Of a DNA stretch of 23,333 bases, positions 1 through 6,529 are shown one piece after another. Each line of letters starts with the position of its first letter. The first letter of the stretch is position 1. The translations under genes and the position numbers were made by a program. The stretch comes from Clostridia bacterium (GTDB lineage: Bacteria > Bacillota > Clostridia > Saccharofermentanales > Saccharofermentanaceae). The notes beneath the pieces are model-generated. The model searched no databases. It was not told where the DNA came from and saw nothing but the letters and a program-made list of their open reading frames with translations. The stretch spans positions 1-23,333 of the forward strand of contig JADGQQ010000052.1 of assembly GCA_017881645.1 (NCBI GenBank), written 5' to 3'.

Positions 1-880
1 CGGAGCGCATCGGATTTCTCTTGTATGCCATCGCTGAAGATCCGATTTGCGAGCTCTCAAACGGTTCTTCAATTTCCTTCAAATGCTGAAGCAGTCGTAT
101 ATCATTACTGAATTTGTGTGCGCTCTGTGCAATGGACGACAGTACATTCAAAATACGCGAATCGATTTTCCTGGAGTATGTCTGCCCGCTCACCTTATAT
201 GTATCTGAAAAGCCCATCATTCCGGCGATTTTCGTATCAAGCTGCAATACTTTCTCATGATCCCCCTGAAAAAGGTTCAGAAAGCTCGCCTGTGTACCGG
301 TTGTACCTTTACAGCCCAACAATTTGATATGATCAATTACAAAAGTCAGTTCTTCAAGATCCAAAAGCAGATCCTGCAGCCAAAGTGTAGCTCTCTTGCC
401 AACGGTAACGAGCTGAGCCGGCTGCATGTGAGTAAATCCGAGAGTTGGCAGTGATTTATAGGTATCGGCGAAATCTGCCAATTTGGCTATGACATGCATC
501 AACCGTTTGCGGATGAGAATCAAACCGTCCCGCATAATAATCAGATCCGTGTTATCGCCGACATAACATGACGTCGCTCCCAGATGAATAATACCTTTTG
601 CATTCGGACACTGTTCGCCGTAAGCATGAACATGAGCCATTACATCATGCCTGACAATGCGCTCTTCGCGGCTTGCAGCATCATAATTAATGTTGTCCCT
701 GCTGGCAATCAGCTCATCCATCTGTTCCTGAGTGATCGAAAGGCCGAGATCCTTCTCCGACTGAGCCAGAGCAATCCATAGCTTTCTCCATGTCCGGAAT
801 TTGTTGTCCGGAGAAAAAAGAAATTGCATCTCTTTGCTGGCATACCGTGAATTCAGCGGGCTTTCAAAGGTGTCTTTCAT
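1..880 (-). CDS. purB: Adenylosuccinate lyase, 3' part missing
   Basis: The first 293 residues are visible; the window edge cuts the gene. PurB removes fumarate from SAICAR and from adenylosuccinate, two steps of purine synthesis in the cytoplasm. Family marks in the translation: RHDVMAHVHAYG (about 77-88), the THMQPAQ segment with the likely catalytic His151, KGTTGTQASF (191-200), and the fumarate-lyase signature loop GSSAMAYKRNPM (280-291) carrying the catalytic serine. This loop resembles the human-type enzyme (SSAMPYKRNPM) more than the Bacillus type, with Ala where Pro is usual. The start is the ATG at 880, with GGAGGA eight bases upstream inside the end of the aminotransferase gene; only one base separates that stop codon from this ATG, so the two genes are probably translationally coupled. 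Family length is about 430-480 residues, so roughly 140-190 are missing. Identity is secure. Confidence 0.95.
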   Translation of the reverse strand, partial: MKDTFESPLNSRYASKEMQFLFSPDNKFRTWRKLWIALAQSEKDLGLSITQEQMDELIASRDNINYDAASREERIVRHDVMAHVHAYGEQCPNAKGIIHLGATSCYVGDNTDLIIMRDGLILIRKRLMHVIAKLADFADTYKSLPTLGFTHMQPAQLVTVGKRATLWLQDLLLDLEELTFVIDHIKLLGCKGTTGTQASFLNLFQGDHEKVLQLDTKIAGMMGFSDTYKVSGQTYSRKIDSRILNVLSSIAQSAHKFSNDIRLLQHLKEIEEPFESSQIGSSAMAYKRNPMRS

Positions 881-881
881 G

Positions 882-2168
882 TTACATCTCCTCCAGGCGT
901 TTTTCGGCTGCTGCGAGCTTCGCACAAACGCAGAGAACCAAAATAGCTTTTTTCACATCGTTAATGGAAGGATATGTGGGTGCGATTCGAATATTCTCAT
1001 CTCTCGGATCCTTTGCATACGGATAGGTTGCTCCGGCCGGTGTCAGTGCGACTCCGGCTTCTTTTGCAAGCGCAACAACTTTCCTGGCCGTACCCGGATA
1101 AACAAACAGGCTTATAAAATAGCCTCCGAGAGGTTTGTTCCAATGTGCAATTCCCGTTCCCTCAAATTCTTTCTCAAGAATATCAAGAGTCACTTCGAAC
1201 TTCGGCCTGATAACTTCGGCCTGGCGCTTCATCACTTGATCGAGTGCCGCAGGATCCGGAATATACCGGACATGGCGAAGCTCGTTAACTTTATCCGGTC
1301 CGATGGATTGAACCGTAACAAACTTGCGTATATGCGCAATGTTCTCCGGGTTGGCCGCAATACAGGAAATTCCGGAGCCGGAATATGTAATCTTCGAGGT
1401 TGACGCAAACTCATAGACACGATTCGGGTTCCCGGCTTTCTCACACAAGGAAAGAATGTCAGGTAAAGTCCCTCTGTTATCTTCATAAAGATGATGAACC
1501 ACATATGCATTATCCCAATAGATCCGGAAATCATGGGCGGCGGTCTTCATGGAAGCCAGTCTTTCACAGACTTCCGGAGAATATATGTAACCGTCCGGGT
1601 TGCTGTATAAGGGCATGCACCACATGCCTTTGATGGATGCATCTTCGGCGCAGAGCTTTTCAACCATATCCATATCCGGTCCGTCTTCATTGAGAGGGAC
1701 GGCAATCAGTTCAAATCCAAGAGTCTGTGTCACAAGAAAATGACGGTCATACCCGGGAACCGGACACAGCCATTTCCTGTTTGCAACATGGCTCCACGGC
1801 TCCGTTGATCCAAGCTCACCAAAAACCAGTGCTCGCATCAAGGTGTCAAACATCACAGTCAGACTTGAGTTGTTACCAATAATTACATGGTTCTCATTCG
1901 TACCGATCATTTGTGCAAAAAATCGTCTTGCTTCAGGAATTCCGAACGGAAGCCCGTAATTTCTGCAGTCCGAGCCATCTTCTGCATATACATCATCCGG
2001 CTTCAGGCATGAAAGCATCTCGGCGCCGAGATCAAGCTGTTCTGTACACGGCTTCCCTCTTGTCATATCCAAAGAGAGTTTTTGCGCTTTGACATCATTA
2101 TATCTGGCAAGCAGATCTTTCATCTCAGCTTCGAGCTGCCCGCGATTCATTTCGTAAATAGAACTCAT
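882..2168 (-). CDS. PLP-dependent aspartate aminotransferase (class Ic type)
   Basis: This is a 428-residue fold-type I aminotransferase resembling the AspT group (Pfam Asp_aminotransf) rather than classical AspC. Visible marks are LSLDMTRGKP near the N-terminus (32-40), PVPGYDRH (137-143), the YSNPDG loop (188-193), DNAY (219-222) for the cofactor ring, the Schiff-base lysine K259 in STSKITYSG, and a C-terminal IRIAPTYPS segment with the substrate-carboxylate arginine. The likely reaction is aspartate plus 2-oxoglutarate to oxaloacetate plus glutamate. The frame stays open upstream to 2330, but the ATG at 2168 is chosen because it has a strong AAGGGGG site and matches the family start. It has its own promoter and lies directly before purB, which fits a role in balancing aspartate for purine synthesis (inference). 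Exact substrate range cannot be read from the sequence. Confidence 0.88.
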   Translation of the reverse strand: MSSIYEMNRGQLEAEMKDLLARYNDVKAQKLSLDMTRGKPCTEQLDLGAEMLSCLKPDDVYAEDGSDCRNYGLPFGIPEARRFFAQMIGTNENHVIIGNNSSLTVMFDTLMRALVFGELGSTEPWSHVANRKWLCPVPGYDRHFLVTQTLGFELIAVPLNEDGPDMDMVEKLCAEDASIKGMWCMPLYSNPDGYIYSPEVCERLASMKTAAHDFRIYWDNAYVVHHLYEDNRGTLPDILSLCEKAGNPNRVYEFASTSKITYSGSGISCIAANPENIAHIRKFVTVQSIGPDKVNELRHVRYIPDPAALDQVMKRQAEVIRPKFEVTLDILEKEFEGTGIAHWNKPLGGYFISLFVYPGTARKVVALAKEAGVALTPAGATYPYAKDPRDENIRIAPTYPSINDVKKAILVLCVCAKLAAAEKRLEEM

Positions 2169-2254
2169 GTAGGGTCCCCCTTGTAATATTGCATTTTTGT
2201 GAAGCGCTAGGTGTTGTAATGTCATGCGGCACAAATAATTAAGAAACTCATTTA

Positions 2255-2286
2255 ACGTTACCTTGCACATACCGGTGCAAAAACGT
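2255..2286 (-). promoter_or_regulatory. Leader hairpin or palindromic operator upstream of the aminotransferase gene
   Basis: On the minus strand TTGCAC and GTGCAA form a perfect 6-bp inverted repeat around a six-base loop. An outer ACGTT/AACGT pairing continues it, separated by a 1x3 internal loop. It falls a few bases after the predicted transcription start. It could be an RNA hairpin or a repressor site. I do not recognise a known riboswitch here. Confidence 0.45.
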
Positions 2287-2300
2287 GTGCCAACTGCTCC

Positions 2301-2306
2301 ATTATA
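2301..2306 (-). promoter_or_regulatory. Promoter -10 of aspartate aminotransferase-purB unit
   Basis: Perfect TATAAT on the minus strand, paired with TTGAGA at 2325-2330 across an 18-base spacer. A sigma-A type promoter is inferred. Confidence 0.68.
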
Positions 2307-2324
2307 GTCAGATTTGAAGGAAAA

Positions 2325-2330
2325 TCTCAA
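2325..2330 (-). promoter_or_regulatory. Promoter -35 of aspartate aminotransferase-purB unit
   Basis: TTGAGA on the minus strand, 18 bases upstream of a perfect TATAAT (2301-2306), right after the yraN stop codon. It is expected to start transcription near 2294 and leaves a leader of about 125 bases before the ATG at 2168. Confidence 0.65.
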
Positions 2331-2340
2331 GGGGCTTGCA

Positions 2341-2721
2341 TCAGATTGGCAGAATTTCTACTTTTTGAATCAACCCGCCCGCAGAATGCGTAACAAAACC
2401 GGCAATAAAACGAACATCGTACATTTCCCATTTTCTGTCCTGCAAAAACACCTTGGCAGCGCACGTCATACGAAGCAATTTCTGACGGGTGATCGATTCT
2501 TCCGTACCCCCGTATACATCGGTATCTTTCCGGCTCTTAACCTCAACAATATAGATACACATACCTTTATGAAGCACCAGATCCAGTTCGCCATATCGAT
2601 TCACATTATAGTTCCTGGCGAGAAGCGAATATCCGCGCGATAGAAATTCGGATAACACTGCATCTTCAGCCTGACGCCCGATTTGCTTCGCCCAGAGAGC
2701 TTTCTCCTGATTCCTGCTCAT
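2341..2721 (-). CDS. yraN: YraN/UPF0102 family endonuclease-like protein
   Basis: A 126-residue protein of the YraN (UPF0102) family, which has a restriction-endonuclease-like fold. The core is visible: an N-terminal helix (GRQAEDAVLSEFLSRGY, 15-31), GELD at 44-47 and EVKSR at 60-64, which together give the E/D...ExK metal-binding pattern of this fold. Length is typical. The cellular role of the family is poorly defined; links with recombination and Holliday junctions have been suggested for relatives. It starts at an ATG seven bases after GGAG. It follows rnhB after a 122-base gap holding a sizeable inverted repeat (2737-2780), and is probably cotranscribed with rnhB and rbgA, a common arrangement in Firmicutes. 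Confidence 0.9.
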   Translation of the reverse strand: MSRNQEKALWAKQIGRQAEDAVLSEFLSRGYSLLARNYNVNRYGELDLVLHKGMCIYIVEVKSRKDTDVYGGTEESITRQKLLRMTCAAKVFLQDRKWEMYDVRFIAGFVTHSAGGLIQKVEILPI

Positions 2722-2736
2722 GCCATATCTCCATTC

Positions 2737-2780
2737 GATTCATTTCGGATGATGTCTACAGTATCCGGCAAAAATGAATC
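2737..2780 (-). repeat. Intergenic nested inverted repeat upstream of yraN
   Basis: On the minus strand GATTCATTT (2780-2772) pairs perfectly with AAATGAATC (2745-2737). Inside it CGGAT (2767-2763) pairs with ATCCG (2750-2746). A four-base bulge lies on the 5' side, and a 12-base loop closes the structure. No T-run follows, so it does not look like a terminator. It sits about ten bases before the yraN ribosome-binding site. Confidence 0.5.
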
Positions 2781-2843
2781 CCGCGGGAAACGATGATGCG
2801 ACAAATAGCGACAATAGCTTACAATGACGAGTCTGAAGATAGA

Positions 2844-3473
2844 TCAGCAATAACCCTTTAAGAAGGTTCTGCGATGAATCGGACACAGTGAAAGTGCCTG
2901 AATCGCAGCGTAATGCTCACTTGTTCCATATCCTTTATGTTTGGCAAATCCATATCCGGGATATTGCAGATCATATTCGCGCATAATCCGATCCCGCGAG
3001 ACTTTTGCAAGAATCGAAGCTGCCGCAATGGAATTGGATTTCGCATCGCCCTTAATGATGGGAAGAACTTCCACGCCGGTACCGGTCAGGTTAACCGCAT
3101 CAATCAGAAGCAGATCCGGCTGCAGCGATAAAGACTTTACGCAGGCTCGCATAGCAAGCTTCGTGGCTTCCAGTATATTGATTTCATCAATGCGATCCGG
3201 TTCTACACGAACGACGGAAAAAGCTCTGGCGTTCACGATGATTTCTTCATATAGCGCTTCCCGTCTCTTTTCCGAGAGCTTTTTGGAGTCATCCAAACCG
3301 TATATGGGTACATTTTCATCGAGAATACATGCCGCGGCAACGACAGGTCCGGCCAATGGGCCACGTCCTGCTTCGTCAATGCCTGCACAAAAAAGAAATC
3401 CTCTGCTCTTCGCTTCGATTTCGAAGGAAGATAAAAGGACAAACTTCTCATGGAGCTTCTCTTCACGGGTCAT
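2844..3473 (-). CDS. rnhB: Ribonuclease HII
   Basis: RNase HII (209 residues) cuts RNA in RNA-DNA hybrids and starts removal of misincorporated ribonucleotides. The family core GIDEAGRGPLAGPVVAA begins at residue 31. The four acidic catalytic residues are present: D33 and E34 in that motif, D125 in LLIDAVNL, and D143 in KGDAKSNSIAAASILAKV. The ATG at 3473 is preferred because GGAGG lies five bases upstream; a TTG four codons earlier overlaps that site. The gene follows rbgA after 19 bases and precedes yraN, a conserved Firmicutes order, and is probably cotranscribed with rbgA. Confidence 0.96.
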   Translation of the reverse strand: MTREEKLHEKFVLLSSFEIEAKSRGFLFCAGIDEAGRGPLAGPVVAAACILDENVPIYGLDDSKKLSEKRREALYEEIIVNARAFSVVRVEPDRIDEINILEATKLAMRACVKSLSLQPDLLLIDAVNLTGTGVEVLPIIKGDAKSNSIAAASILAKVSRDRIMREYDLQYPGYGFAKHKGYGTSEHYAAIQALSLCPIHRRTFLKGYC

Positions 3474-3492
3474 AGCTGCCTCCAAAAATGAA

Positions 3493-4368
3493 TTATTCCG
3501 GACGATCCGGTCTTTCGAGTGTTATGCGACCCACGCGTCCGGACCGGAAATCATCCAGAAAGATTGCTGCAAAACGCTCTTCGTCTATGCGCCCGCCGGA
3601 AAGAATGCATCCGCGATTTTTTGCGGCTGCAAGAAAACGCTCGTCCGGATCGGATATAAATCCTTCCGTTCCGGGTGCGTCAATACGAAAACGTTCGCAG
3701 GTCTCGACCGGATAGCGGTCAATCAGTATGGTCAGTCCTTCGGAAGCAACATCCGTCATTTCGACAACTTCGGATTTGATGGCTCCGGTAATGGTCAGGC
3801 AGAGCTGGCTTCTTCTGGATGCGAGCTTCGGCCACAGAACACCCGGCATATCCATCAGTTCAAGCATGGAATCCGACCGTGCCCACTGGTATCCGCGGGT
3901 AACACCGGGACGATCGCCTGTGATAGCGACTTTCCGGTTGCAGAGCGCATTAATGAGCGTGGATTTCCCGGAATTCGGAATACCGACGACCATAGCACGA
4001 ATCGGGCGACCGATACGGCCTTTGTTTTTGGCTCTCTCAAGAATGTCTGCGCAAAGAAGCTGACAATTTTTACGGATCAGATCCAGGCCTTTTCTATGTG
4101 AAGCATCACAGGGAACCGCTACAATTCCCTGTTCTTTGTAATGTGCAATCCAGGCAGCCGTCACTTTCTCATCGGCAAGATCCGATTTGTTCAGAACCAG
4201 CAGTCTTCTTTTACCGGAAATGAGCGAATCCAATTCGGGATTCCGGCTGGAAAACGGGATACGGGCATCGCATGTCTCAATAACCACATCAACCAGCGAA
4301 AGCTGATCGGCTATGGAGCGAAGTGTTTTTCGCATATGTCCCGGAAACCAGTTAATATCTAACGCCAT
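3493..4368 (-). CDS. rbgA: Ribosome biogenesis GTPase RbgA (YlqF)
   Basis: A circularly permuted GTPase of 291 residues needed for late assembly of the 50S subunit. The GTPase motifs appear in permuted order: G4 NKSD (60-63), G5-like CDAS (87-90), G1 GIPNSGKST (129-137), switch threonine in PGVTRG (154-159), and G3 DMPG (173-176). The N-terminal WFPGHM carries His11, equivalent to the catalytic histidine of Bacillus RbgA. The start is the ATG at 4368 with AGGAG five bases upstream. The gene begins just after the rplS terminator and probably heads a unit with rnhB and yraN. In many Clostridia a signal peptidase gene lies between rplS and this gene; it is absent here. Confidence 0.96.
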   Translation of the reverse strand: MALDINWFPGHMRKTLRSIADQLSLVDVVIETCDARIPFSSRNPELDSLISGKRRLLVLNKSDLADEKVTAAWIAHYKEQGIVAVPCDASHRKGLDLIRKNCQLLCADILERAKNKGRIGRPIRAMVVGIPNSGKSTLINALCNRKVAITGDRPGVTRGYQWARSDSMLELMDMPGVLWPKLASRRSQLCLTITGAIKSEVVEMTDVASEGLTILIDRYPVETCERFRIDAPGTEGFISDPDERFLAAAKNRGCILSGGRIDEERFAAIFLDDFRSGRVGRITLERPDRPE

Positions 4369-4391
4369 ACATACTCCTGCTTTTTCTTTCT

Positions 4392-4397
4392 ATTATA
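4392..4397 (-). promoter_or_regulatory. Possible -10 box for rbgA
   Basis: Perfect TATAAT between the rplS terminator and the rbgA ribosome-binding site. The region 17 bases upstream falls in the terminator T-run and has no good -35 box, so this is a modest prediction. It is supported mainly by the need to restart transcription after the terminator. Confidence 0.38.
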
Positions 4398-4410
4398 TAG
4401 GAATCAAGTT

Positions 4411-4450
4411 AAAAAAACTGCCCGGAGGTGAAGATATCACTTCCGGGCAG
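4411..4450 (-). terminator. Rho-independent terminator after rplS
   Basis: On the minus strand CTGCCCGGAAGTG and CACCTCCGGGCAG form a 13-position stem with one A-C mismatch around a seven-base loop, followed by seven T residues. It lies 23 bases after the rplS stop and closes the trmD/rplS transcript. Confidence 0.93.
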
Positions 4451-4473
4451 CCATTGGGTCTGAACAAGAGATA

Positions 4474-4827
4474 TTAGTGATGCCTTGTAAGCTTCTCTGT
4501 AATCTTTGCAGACTTGCCCACACGATCACGCAGGTAATAGAGCTTCGCTCTCCTGACGCGTCCTTTGCGGACGATCTCAATCTTATCAATTCTGGGGGAA
4601 TGCACGGGCAGAATACGCTCGACACCGACTCCATATGATACGCGTCTGACTGTCATGGTCTCTGAGAGACCGCCGCCCTTTCTTGCAATCACGTAGCCTT
4701 CAAAAATCTGAATACGCTCACGTGCGCCTTCCTTGATTTTCAGGTGCATTTTGACATAATCGCCAACACCAACCTCAGGAAAACTGTTACGCAGGTTGTC
4801 CTGCTCAATTGCTCTTACTAAATCCAT
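4474..4827 (-). CDS. rplS: 50S ribosomal protein L19
   Basis: Full-length L19 (117 residues), a protein of the large subunit at the interface with the 30S subunit. Family marks are VGDYVKMHLKIKEGARERIQ, FEGYVIARKGGG, and the C-terminal RVRRAKLYYLRDRVGKSAKI. Start at ATG 4827 after a strong AGAGGAGGA site. It follows trmD, as in most Firmicutes, but has its own promoter about 75 bases upstream with an extended -10, a probable autoregulatory L19 leader, and a strong terminator. It can therefore be expressed apart from the modification genes ahead of it. Confidence 0.97.
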   Translation of the reverse strand: MDLVRAIEQDNLRNSFPEVGVGDYVKMHLKIKEGARERIQIFEGYVIARKGGGLSETMTVRRVSYGVGVERILPVHSPRIDKIEIVRKGRVRRAKLYYLRDRVGKSAKITEKLTRHH

Positions 4828-4850
4828 TATGTGTTCCTCCTCTTCCGATA

Positions 4851-4883
4851 GATGTTCATGCCGGATTGTGGCAGCGGACCATC
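4851..4883 (-). ncRNA. Probable L19 leader (ribosomal protein autoregulatory element)
   Basis: Between the rplS promoter and ribosome-binding site the minus strand contains GATG and CATC as an outer pair, TCCGCTGCC and GGCATGAAC on the two sides, and a TGCC/GGCA inner stem. The TCCGCTG...CATGAAC arrangement resembles the L19 leader described in Firmicutes, recalled from knowledge rather than searched. The proposed function is repression by free L19. Confidence 0.55.
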
Positions 4884-4899
4884 CCCTATAGCCTATAGA

Positions 4900-4928
4900 A
4901 TTTTATCACAGTGATGTTGGCTGTGCAA
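4900..4928 (-). promoter_or_regulatory. Promoter of rplS
   Basis: TTGCAC (4928-4923) and TAAAAT (4905-4900) are separated by 17 bases, with a TG one base before the -10 (extended -10). A tandem CTATAGG repeat follows at the expected start point. Located after the trmD stop codon. Confidence 0.72.
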
Positions 4929-4935
4929 GTATTAT

Positions 4936-5706
4936 TTACGGTTGAAAATTCGGCTGAAAATTCGGTTTCTGGTTCTCTTCTTTCCACTCCAGAAGAATCT
5001 CCCAGTCACTTGCGGAAATAACCTGACGATCCAACAAATCCGGACGTTTTTGCCATGTCTCATACAGTGCGGATAATCTGCGCCATTCGATAATTTTCGC
5101 GTGATGACCGGAGAGCAATACGGATGGTACGGACTTTTCGCGCCAGGTCTCGGGGCGCGTGTATTGCGGAGCTTCGAGAACGCCGCCCATATGAGATTCA
5201 TTCTCATATGCGGATGCGTCCGGAAGGACACCGGGAAGCATGCGGGATATGGAATCAATTACGACACATGCGGCTATTTCACCGCCGGTGAGTACATAGT
5301 CACCGATGGAGATCTCTTCATCGACGATGGTGTCGAGTACTCGCTGATCGATGCCTTCATAATGTCCGCAAAGAAAAACAAGGTGCGGATATTTTGCAAG
5401 ATCCATCGCTTTTTGCTGGTTGAATACGGTACCCTTGGGCGACAGAAAGATCGTGTGCGGACGTTTTTCCGGATCAGAGCCGGCGACCGATTGCCATGCG
5501 GCATACACAGGCTCACATTGCATCAGCATACCCGTGCCGCCGCCGAACATCGTATCGTCCACTTTTCCGTACGAATTTCCGCAAAAATCCCGAATCTGGA
5601 CCGTATCCAAAGAAAGGATGCCGCTTTTTATGGCGCGTCCGATAATGCTGGTCTCCAGGAAACTTCGAACCTGTTCCGGGAAAAGTGTGAGAACTGTGTA
5701 TTTCAC
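4936..5706 (-). CDS. trmD: tRNA (guanine-N1)-methyltransferase TrmD
   Basis: A SPOUT-class methyltransferase (256 residues) that makes m1G37 in tRNAs with a G at 36, preventing frameshifts. Marks: LTLFPE (6-11), FGGGTGMLMQCEP (54-66), LSPKG (88-92), LCGHYEGIDQRV (112-123), and the trefoil-knot segment EEISIGDYVLTGGE (130-143). R155 matches the conserved Arg154 of E. coli. The position equivalent to the catalytic Asp169 reads as Glu170 within NESHMGG, where DSF is usual; see findings. The C-terminus ends in a duplicated PNFQ coded by a 12-base tandem repeat. The start is GTG, ten bases after GGAGG. It is encoded between rimM and rplS, the usual order. Confidence 0.95.
   Translation of the reverse strand: MKYTVLTLFPEQVRSFLETSIIGRAIKSGILSLDTVQIRDFCGNSYGKVDDTMFGGGTGMLMQCEPVYAAWQSVAGSDPEKRPHTIFLSPKGTVFNQQKAMDLAKYPHLVFLCGHYEGIDQRVLDTIVDEEISIGDYVLTGGEIAACVVIDSISRMLPGVLPDASAYENESHMGGVLEAPQYTRPETWREKSVPSVLLSGHHAKIIEWRRLSALYETWQKRPDLLDRQVISASDWEILLEWKEENQKPNFQPNFQP
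4942..4965 (-). repeat. 12-base tandem repeat at the 3' end of trmD
   Basis: Two copies of CCGAATTTTCA(G/A) lie head to tail on the minus strand, differing at one base. They encode PNFQ twice just before the final Pro and stop. Likely a recent replication-slippage duplication in a tolerant tail. Confidence 0.8.
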
Positions 5707-5737
5707 AAAAAGAAGTCCTCCAGATAATACGTCAGCC

Positions 5738-6265
5738 TTATGATTCGTAAATCTCGTATAACCCGTCGGGCAGCTGAACGGAGATTTTCCGTGCTAACAC
5801 ATCCACGGACGAGACGACCGCGTTCAGATACGGAATCAGAAGATCCGGTTTCCCGCTGCGTTTGACGATGAAAACATCGTTCGCTCCGGTCTGCAGAACA
5901 TCGGAGACCTGCCCGAGAATGCCATGTTCGTCATCCCGGACCGCACATCCGATCAAATCACTGATATAGAACCGGCCTTCCGGGAGCGGAGCGGCATCTT
6001 CCCTCTTGACTGCAAAATATAGACCATGCAGCTTCTGCGCTTCATCCCGGTCAGCAATGCCTTCGATGGTCAGAAGAACCGAATCATTGACGAGACGGAC
6101 ATTCTTCACCTTGACCATGCGGACATATTTCTCAGCCGGTGAAAGCAGCATACATTCGGAAAGAGAATCAAATCGGCGCACATGATCCGTAAGCGGGAAA
6201 ACTTTGATCTCCCCGCGAACTCCATGTGCACCGATACATTTCCCGATTACAAAGACGTCATTCAT
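5738..6265 (-). CDS. rimM: Ribosome maturation factor RimM
   Basis: A 175-residue 30S maturation factor that binds S19 and helps assemble the 3' domain of 16S rRNA. N-terminal RimM barrel: VIGKCIGAHGVRGEIKVFPLTD (6-27), with TIEGIADRDEAQKLHG further on. C-terminal PRC-barrel: FYISDLIGCAV, then QTGANDVFIVKR and LLIPYLNAVV. The start ATG at 6265 shares its A with the TAA stop of khpA, and no strong ribosome-binding site is visible, so translation probably depends on coupling to khpA. The trmD gene follows after about 30 bases. Confidence 0.95.
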   Translation of the reverse strand: MNDVFVIGKCIGAHGVRGEIKVFPLTDHVRRFDSLSECMLLSPAEKYVRMVKVKNVRLVNDSVLLTIEGIADRDEAQKLHGLYFAVKREDAAPLPEGRFYISDLIGCAVRDDEHGILGQVSDVLQTGANDVFIVKRSGKPDLLIPYLNAVVSSVDVLARKISVQLPDGLYEIYES

Positions 6266-6492
6266 TATACAATGTCCACGACCACACGTTTGCCCGTACG
6301 AAGATACTTGGCTTTCATGATGGTCCGGATGGCCTGCGCGCGCTTGCCGCCTTTTCCAATGACTTTCCCCATATCTTCCGGGGCAACTGACAATTCAAGA
6401 ACAACCGTGCTTCCGCGATCTATTTCCTTTACGGTAACAGCATCCGGATTTGTAACAAGAGCCTTAGCCATCGTAACAAGTAAATCACTCAT
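6265..6492 (-). CDS. khpA: KH-domain RNA-binding protein KhpA (YlqC)
   Basis: A 75-residue single-KH-domain protein. The GKVIGKGGK segment (42-50) holds the GxxG loop (46-49) that binds RNA. Relatives form a heterodimer with KhpB (Jag) and affect cell size and RNA stability. Its place between rpsP and rimM is strongly conserved in Firmicutes. The chosen start, MSDLLVTMAKAL, matches the family. The frame is open upstream to an ATG at 6543, but that one lacks a ribosome-binding site and would add 17 residues translated from a hairpin. The chosen ATG in turn has its GGGGAGGAAGG site about 40 bases away, with a stable hairpin in between (6503-6529), which is unusual. Confidence 0.93.
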   Translation of the reverse strand: MSDLLVTMAKALVTNPDAVTVKEIDRGSTVVLELSVAPEDMGKVIGKGGKRAQAIRTIMKAKYLRTGKRVVVDIV

Positions 6493-6502
6493 AGTTCTAT
6501 CA

Positions 6503-6529
6503 GCAGCGTGCCTAATAATAGGCTGCTGC
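6503..6529 (-). promoter_or_regulatory. Hairpin between Shine-Dalgarno and start codon of khpA
   Basis: On the minus strand GCAGC (6529-6525) pairs with GCTGC (6507-6503), and GCCTA (6523-6519) pairs with TAGGC (6514-6510), around a TTAT loop with a 1x2 internal loop. It lies between GGGGAGGAAGG (6539-6529) and the ATG at 6492. Folding would cut the effective distance to about 13 bases. Confidence 0.55.

Noticed and set aside
801..1403. A 200-residue open frame on the plus strand
   Set aside because: Antisense to the aminotransferase gene, with no ribosome-binding site or domain.
2941..4101. A 386-residue open frame on the plus strand
   Set aside because: It lies antisense to rnhB and rbgA, is serine/arginine-rich with no recognisable domain, and the minus-strand genes there are beyond doubt.
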